A stretch of DNA of 64,000 bases from Erysipelotrichaceae bacterium (GTDB lineage Bacteria; Bacillota_I; Bacilli_A; Erysipelotrichales; Erysipelotrichaceae). Both the position numbers and the translations under genes were made by a program. Below, piece after piece: positions 60,924 through 64,000 of this stretch. The notes beneath the pieces are model-generated. The model was not told where the DNA came from, ran no database searches, and worked only from the letters and a program-made list of their open reading frames with translations. Position 1 is the first letter of the stretch, and each line of letters begins with the position of its first letter. Location: assembly GCA_017432885.1 (NCBI GenBank), contig JAFRIE010000018.1:124001-188000 (forward strand). The letters run 5' to 3'.

Positions 60924-62092
60924 TTCTTATAGTTGTCCAGGATATTGGTTGAGAAGGAATAAGTCTTCTTCGTTCTCTTGGCATATCTTTGTAAAGCGTA
61001 GCTTATCAGCATGTCACATTCCTGTTCAAAGCTAATCCCGACTTCTTTCCATAAGTAGAAAGCCAAAGAACCGGGAATCGTATTGATTTCATTGCAGTAG
61101 ACGCTTCCGTCTTTCTTGTCGATCATGAAATCGATACGAACACAGCCGTAGGAGTTCAGTACTTTGAAGACTTTAAGAGCGGTTTCTTCGATGGTTTTCT
61201 TCTGAACATCAGTCACATCGGCCGGAACTTTTCTGGCTGTCGAAGCCATACCCTTAGAAGGAGTTTTGCTGCCGGAAGTCTTTGCGCCCTTCTTGCCGCC
61301 ACCCGACTGATATTTTTTGTCAAAATCAAGAAAGCCGTTTGTTACCTCTTCAATCGCACTGACTTTATAGTCCTCATCGCTGCCCATAACGGCAATGTTG
61401 ACTTCTTTCAGATCCTTGATCATCTTCTCGACAACGACTTTAAAGTCGTACTTCAGACATTCTTTGATCTTATCTTTGAATTCTTTCTGATTCTTGATAA
61501 CTTCAATACCGATGGAACTGCCCAGGTTTGCCGGTTTCGCAATCAGAGGGAAGGCAAGCTTCTTCGCCTGCGCGAGATATTCATCCGATTTCTCTTCAAA
61601 GTCTGAACCGGAAACCACAAAGAAGTCTACCATCGGAATGCCTTCCGCCTTGAATACGTCTTTCATGGCTGCCTTGTCCTGGCCAAGCGAACCTCCCAGC
61701 ACATCACAAGATGTATATGGAAGATCCAGCATCTGCAGATAGCCGGCAAGCGATCCATCTTCTACGTTTGTACCGTGAACGACCGGAAAAGCGACATCGA
61801 TCCTGCGGTCTTTCTTAAACATATTCTTTAGGGTTCTCATCTTGACGGTATTGCCGTCCTTAAAAATCATGATTTTATCCAGAGCGGAAGAAGGGTCATG
61901 AATGAACGAAGAATAATTAGCCAGATCAAAAAGTCTGTCTCCGGTATACAGATCGTTGTCTTTGGAAATATAGACAGGTAAAACTTCATACTTTTCCGGA
62001 TCCAGAGCGTGAATGACCTGATTTGCAGAGATACAGCTGATCTCATGCTCGGTGGACTTGCCGCCGAAAAATACAGCAACACAGATTTTCAT
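60920..62092 (-). CDS. ddl: D-alanine-D-alanine ligase with Ser/Lys/Gly-rich insertion
   Basis: 390 residues. ATP-grasp ligase: VAVFFGGKSTEHEIS at the N-terminus, PLIAKPANLGSSIGIEVI, and VYCNEINTIPGSL at the metal site. Near residues 255-285 the loop before the active site carries an extra Gly/Lys/Ser-rich segment (SGGGKKGAKTSGSK), longer than in common Ddl proteins. TAGAAT lies nine bases before the start. Operon with murF. Confidence 0.92.
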   Translation of the reverse strand: MKICVAVFFGGKSTEHEISCISANQVIHALDPEKYEVLPVYISKDNDLYTGDRLFDLANYSSFIHDPSSALDKIMIFKDGNTVKMRTLKNMFKKDRRIDVAFPVVHGTNVEDGSLAGYLQMLDLPYTSCDVLGGSLGQDKAAMKDVFKAEGIPMVDFFVVSGSDFEEKSDEYLAQAKKLAFPLIAKPANLGSSIGIEVIKNQKEFKDKIKECLKYDFKVVVEKMIKDLKEVNIAVMGSDEDYKVSAIEEVTNGFLDFDKKYQSGGGKKGAKTSGSKTPSKGMASTARKVPADVTDVQKKTIEETALKVFKVLNSYGCVRIDFMIDKKDGSVYCNEINTIPGSLAFYLWKEVGISFEQECDMLISYALQRYAKRTKKTYSFSTNILDNYKK

Positions 62093-62113
62093 AACATTTC
62101 CATTCTATCACTT

Positions 62114-63697
62114 TTATACATTGAAAGCATCCGGAAGATCGTTTTCCAGAAGTATTGTATCTTTTATCGTGAAATTCTTATAGACATAATCAAAAGCTTC
62201 ATTGATATTCTTACATATCGCGATATCCGATTCGTTGAAACCGGATTGTTTCAGACCTTCCAGGATCGGTTTTGTCTGTTTCTCGCCAACCAGAACTACA
62301 TGATCGGCTTTCTCCTTCATGTAAGCACCGAAATCCCGATTCAGTTCCTCTTGTTTTTCACCCAGATCGATCATGCCCGGCGTAACGATCACCCGCCTGC
62401 CGTCCATCATCGAAAGAACATCCAGAGCCATTTTGGAACCGACCGGATTGGCGTTGAAAGCGTCGTCAATGAAAGTGTATCCGTTAATCGTTTTTAACTG
62501 TAAACGATGTTCAATCTGTCTGATCGTAGCCACTTTTCTGACAATTTCTTTTATATCCAGACCTAGTTCCAACGCCAAGGCAATGCCTAGAAGAATATTG
62601 GTAATATTGTGTTTCCCTAATAAGCAGGTCGTAAACTTGTATTTCTTTTTGTTGATCTCAACTGTAAATTCACTTCCGTTCTTATTGAAACGGATGTTTT
62701 TTGCCCGGTAGTCTGCGTTCTGGTTCTCAATGCCTACCGTAACGACTTTACAGTTGTTCTGAATCTTGTAGTCTTTTATGAATTCATTATCAATGTTAAG
62801 AAAACCTACGCCGTCGGCAGGAAGCTTTTCAATTTCCTGCATCTTTTCATGGATGATGTTTTCCATGCTGGTAAAAGTGTTAAGATGCTGAGGTCCGATC
62901 GATGTTACGATTCCGTACTTCGGTTTGACAAAGTCCATCAGATAAGAGATGTCTCCTGCCTTGTCCGCGCCCATTTCACAGATGAAGACTTCATGAATCG
63001 GTTTCAGCATCTCCCGGATCGTTCTGGTAATACCCATCGGCGTATTGTAGGAAGCCGGGGTCATCAGTGTAAACAAATGATCAGAAATGATATCCGTAAC
63101 AATGTTTTTTGTTGATGTTTTCCCATAAGAACCGGTAATACCGACTTTGATGAGACGGCTGTTCTGATTCAGGATCTTTCTGGCATCGTTTTCGTAATAT
63201 TTCTTAATCAGGTATTCCAGCGGTTCTGTCAGTAAAGCCAACGGATAAATGATCAGGTAAGGAAAGAAGATCGCACAGATACCAAGAATATCAGCAGGAA
63301 GATAACGCATGCCGATCAGAATCAGAGCACATTCCAGTACTGTCATCAGAACGATCTGTCTTTTTACTCTGGCTGTCAGAACCAGATCTTTAATATATGT
63401 TTTCTTATTCTCATTTATCAGCAGATAGACTGCAAAAGCAATACTGACAAAAATACAGAAAAGAGGTCCGTAGTTCTGAAACAGCGTATTCAGGCAAAGA
63501 ACGGCAATTACATAAATAAAAGCCACGGAGAAGTGCAGATTTTTTTTATCTGTAAGCCATCTGCTGTAGCGTTTCAGCTCATAACGGTTCTGTTGGAACA
63601 TCTGCAATGCGTGTTTCGCATAAACAAAAGAAAGAGCCAGATAGACTGCCAGAAAGAGAAGTCCGATCAGGATTTCAGCGGTTTTATCATTTATCAT
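62114..63697 (-). CDS. murF: MurF-type Mur ligase with N-terminal membrane domain
   Basis: 527 residues. Residues 1-165 hold four or five transmembrane helices (ILIGLLFLAVYLALSFVYA, VAFIYVIAVLCLNTLF, CIFVSIAFAVYLLI, ILGICAIFFPYLIIYPLAL) in place of the usual soluble MurF N-domain. The Mur ligase core follows: P-loop GITGSYGKTSTKN near 188-199, GADKAGDISYLMD, LGKHNITNILLGIALA, DDAFNANPVGSK. The pairing with ddl supports addition of D-Ala-D-Ala. Start at ATG 63697 after AAGGAG. Confidence 0.88.
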   Translation of the reverse strand: MINDKTAEILIGLLFLAVYLALSFVYAKHALQMFQQNRYELKRYSRWLTDKKNLHFSVAFIYVIAVLCLNTLFQNYGPLFCIFVSIAFAVYLLINENKKTYIKDLVLTARVKRQIVLMTVLECALILIGMRYLPADILGICAIFFPYLIIYPLALLTEPLEYLIKKYYENDARKILNQNSRLIKVGITGSYGKTSTKNIVTDIISDHLFTLMTPASYNTPMGITRTIREMLKPIHEVFICEMGADKAGDISYLMDFVKPKYGIVTSIGPQHLNTFTSMENIIHEKMQEIEKLPADGVGFLNIDNEFIKDYKIQNNCKVVTVGIENQNADYRAKNIRFNKNGSEFTVEINKKKYKFTTCLLGKHNITNILLGIALALELGLDIKEIVRKVATIRQIEHRLQLKTINGYTFIDDAFNANPVGSKMALDVLSMMDGRRVIVTPGMIDLGEKQEELNRDFGAYMKEKADHVVLVGEKQTKPILEGLKQSGFNESDIAICKNINEAFDYVYKNFTIKDTILLENDLPDAFNV

Positions 63698-64000
63698 AAT
63701 CACTCCTTAGAAAAGCATCCAATACAAGATTGAATCGTCCGGCCTGATGAATGTAAGCATAGTGATCATCGTTTTCAAAGATGACCAGAGCGGCATCAGG
63801 CATGAGTTTTTCCATCAGTTTACCTTTTTCCACCGGTGTTGCTTCGTCTTTTTCCCCGAATACCAGCAGGGTCTCGGTCCTGATTTCGCTTAAAATAGGC
63901 GTTATATCTTCGTTTACAACCTTTACCAGTGTTCCACGCATGACTCCGCTGGCGTTGCGGTAATCTTCGCTTCCGGCATTTTTCTTAATGGTATCAGCGT
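63687..64000 (-). CDS. alpha/beta hydrolase, C-terminal part (runs off the window)
   Basis: The visible 104 residues are the C-terminal end of an alpha/beta hydrolase. TLLVFGEKDEATPVEKG carries the acid residue and FENDDHYAYIHQAGRFN the catalytic His. The nucleophile lies beyond 64000. The stop overlaps the murF start region. Substrate unknown. Confidence 0.8.
   Translation of the reverse strand, partial: ADTIKKNAGSEDYRNASGVMRGTLVKVVNEDITPILSEIRTETLLVFGEKDEATPVEKGKLMEKLMPDAALVIFENDDHYAYIHQAGRFNLVLDAFLRSDYDK

Noticed and set aside
1-64000. CRISPR arrays, insertion sequences, prophage or integrase genes
   Set aside because: No regularly spaced direct repeats, transposase motifs, terminal repeats or tyrosine/serine recombinase signatures were seen anywhere in the window.

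Overview
The window is a 64-kb chromosomal stretch of a low-to-medium-GC Gram-positive bacterium (Bacillota). The evidence is a Gram-positive-type PolC, the rpsF-ssb-rpsR / yybS-gdpP-rplI-dnaB block, ftsH-hpt-tilS, a class B sortase, GdpP, and AGGAGG-type ribosome binding sites. The gene set fits an anaerobic, gut-type member of the Erysipelotrichia; that placement is inference. Most genes lie on the minus strand.

Layout. 1-3930: the 5' part of polC, then rnc and recG (minus). 3982-6866: a tRNA-Leu(CAA) gene followed by two tandem cassettes. Each cassette ends in a conserved, apparently structured ~300-nt sequence with its own T-tailed stem, then a copy of the tRNA 3' end (GGGGACCA) and the tRNA terminator. 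Their cargo is an AT-rich lipoprotein gene, a truncated parA and a GNAT acetyltransferase. 6892-15560: an accessory region with a surface-protein fragment, a TetR/CPBP-protease pair, a very large DUF4838 lipoprotein flanked by two DUF4256 copies, and acetyltransferases. 15675-19458: an aconitase-X plus enoate-reductase-like operon of unknown substrate. 19535-21811: GyrI-like, ATP-grasp and degenerate Fic-like genes. 21850-25563: a one-carbon cluster (folT, fhs, fchA, folD), followed by udp, folC and ung. 28761-45508: housekeeping genes for tRNA modification, Hsp33, FtsH, HPRT, TilS, YchF, PrmC/RF1, Tdk, L31, MurA, TrmR-like, PgcA, HPr and RlmH. 45501-53829: HtrA-like protease, LysM/G5/M23 peptidase, DnaB, L9, GdpP, YybS, S18, SSB and S6, in an order known from Bacillus. 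53949-64000: RqcH, RluB, a glucosaminidase, sortase B, a VanY-like lipoprotein, a tiny membrane peptide, Ddl, a membrane-anchored MurF and the end of an alpha/beta hydrolase.

Two themes stand out. First, the tRNA-Leu tandem cassettes look like serial integrations at a tRNA 3' end by small elements that share a conserved RNA-like terminus; paired changes between the two copies support an RNA fold. This is the best candidate for an undescribed system here. Second, many genes have a TATAAT-like -10 box exactly 6-7 nt before their start codon and no ribosome binding site, so leaderless mRNAs appear common. One palindromic -10 box is shared by the divergent folC and ung genes.

Several enzymes lack textbook catalytic residues: FolD (cyclohydrolase Lys and Gln, next to a separate FchA), a Fic-like protein, sortase B (Arg to Glu) and the VanY-like peptidase (zinc His to Gln). 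All calls come from reading the sequence; no database search was possible.
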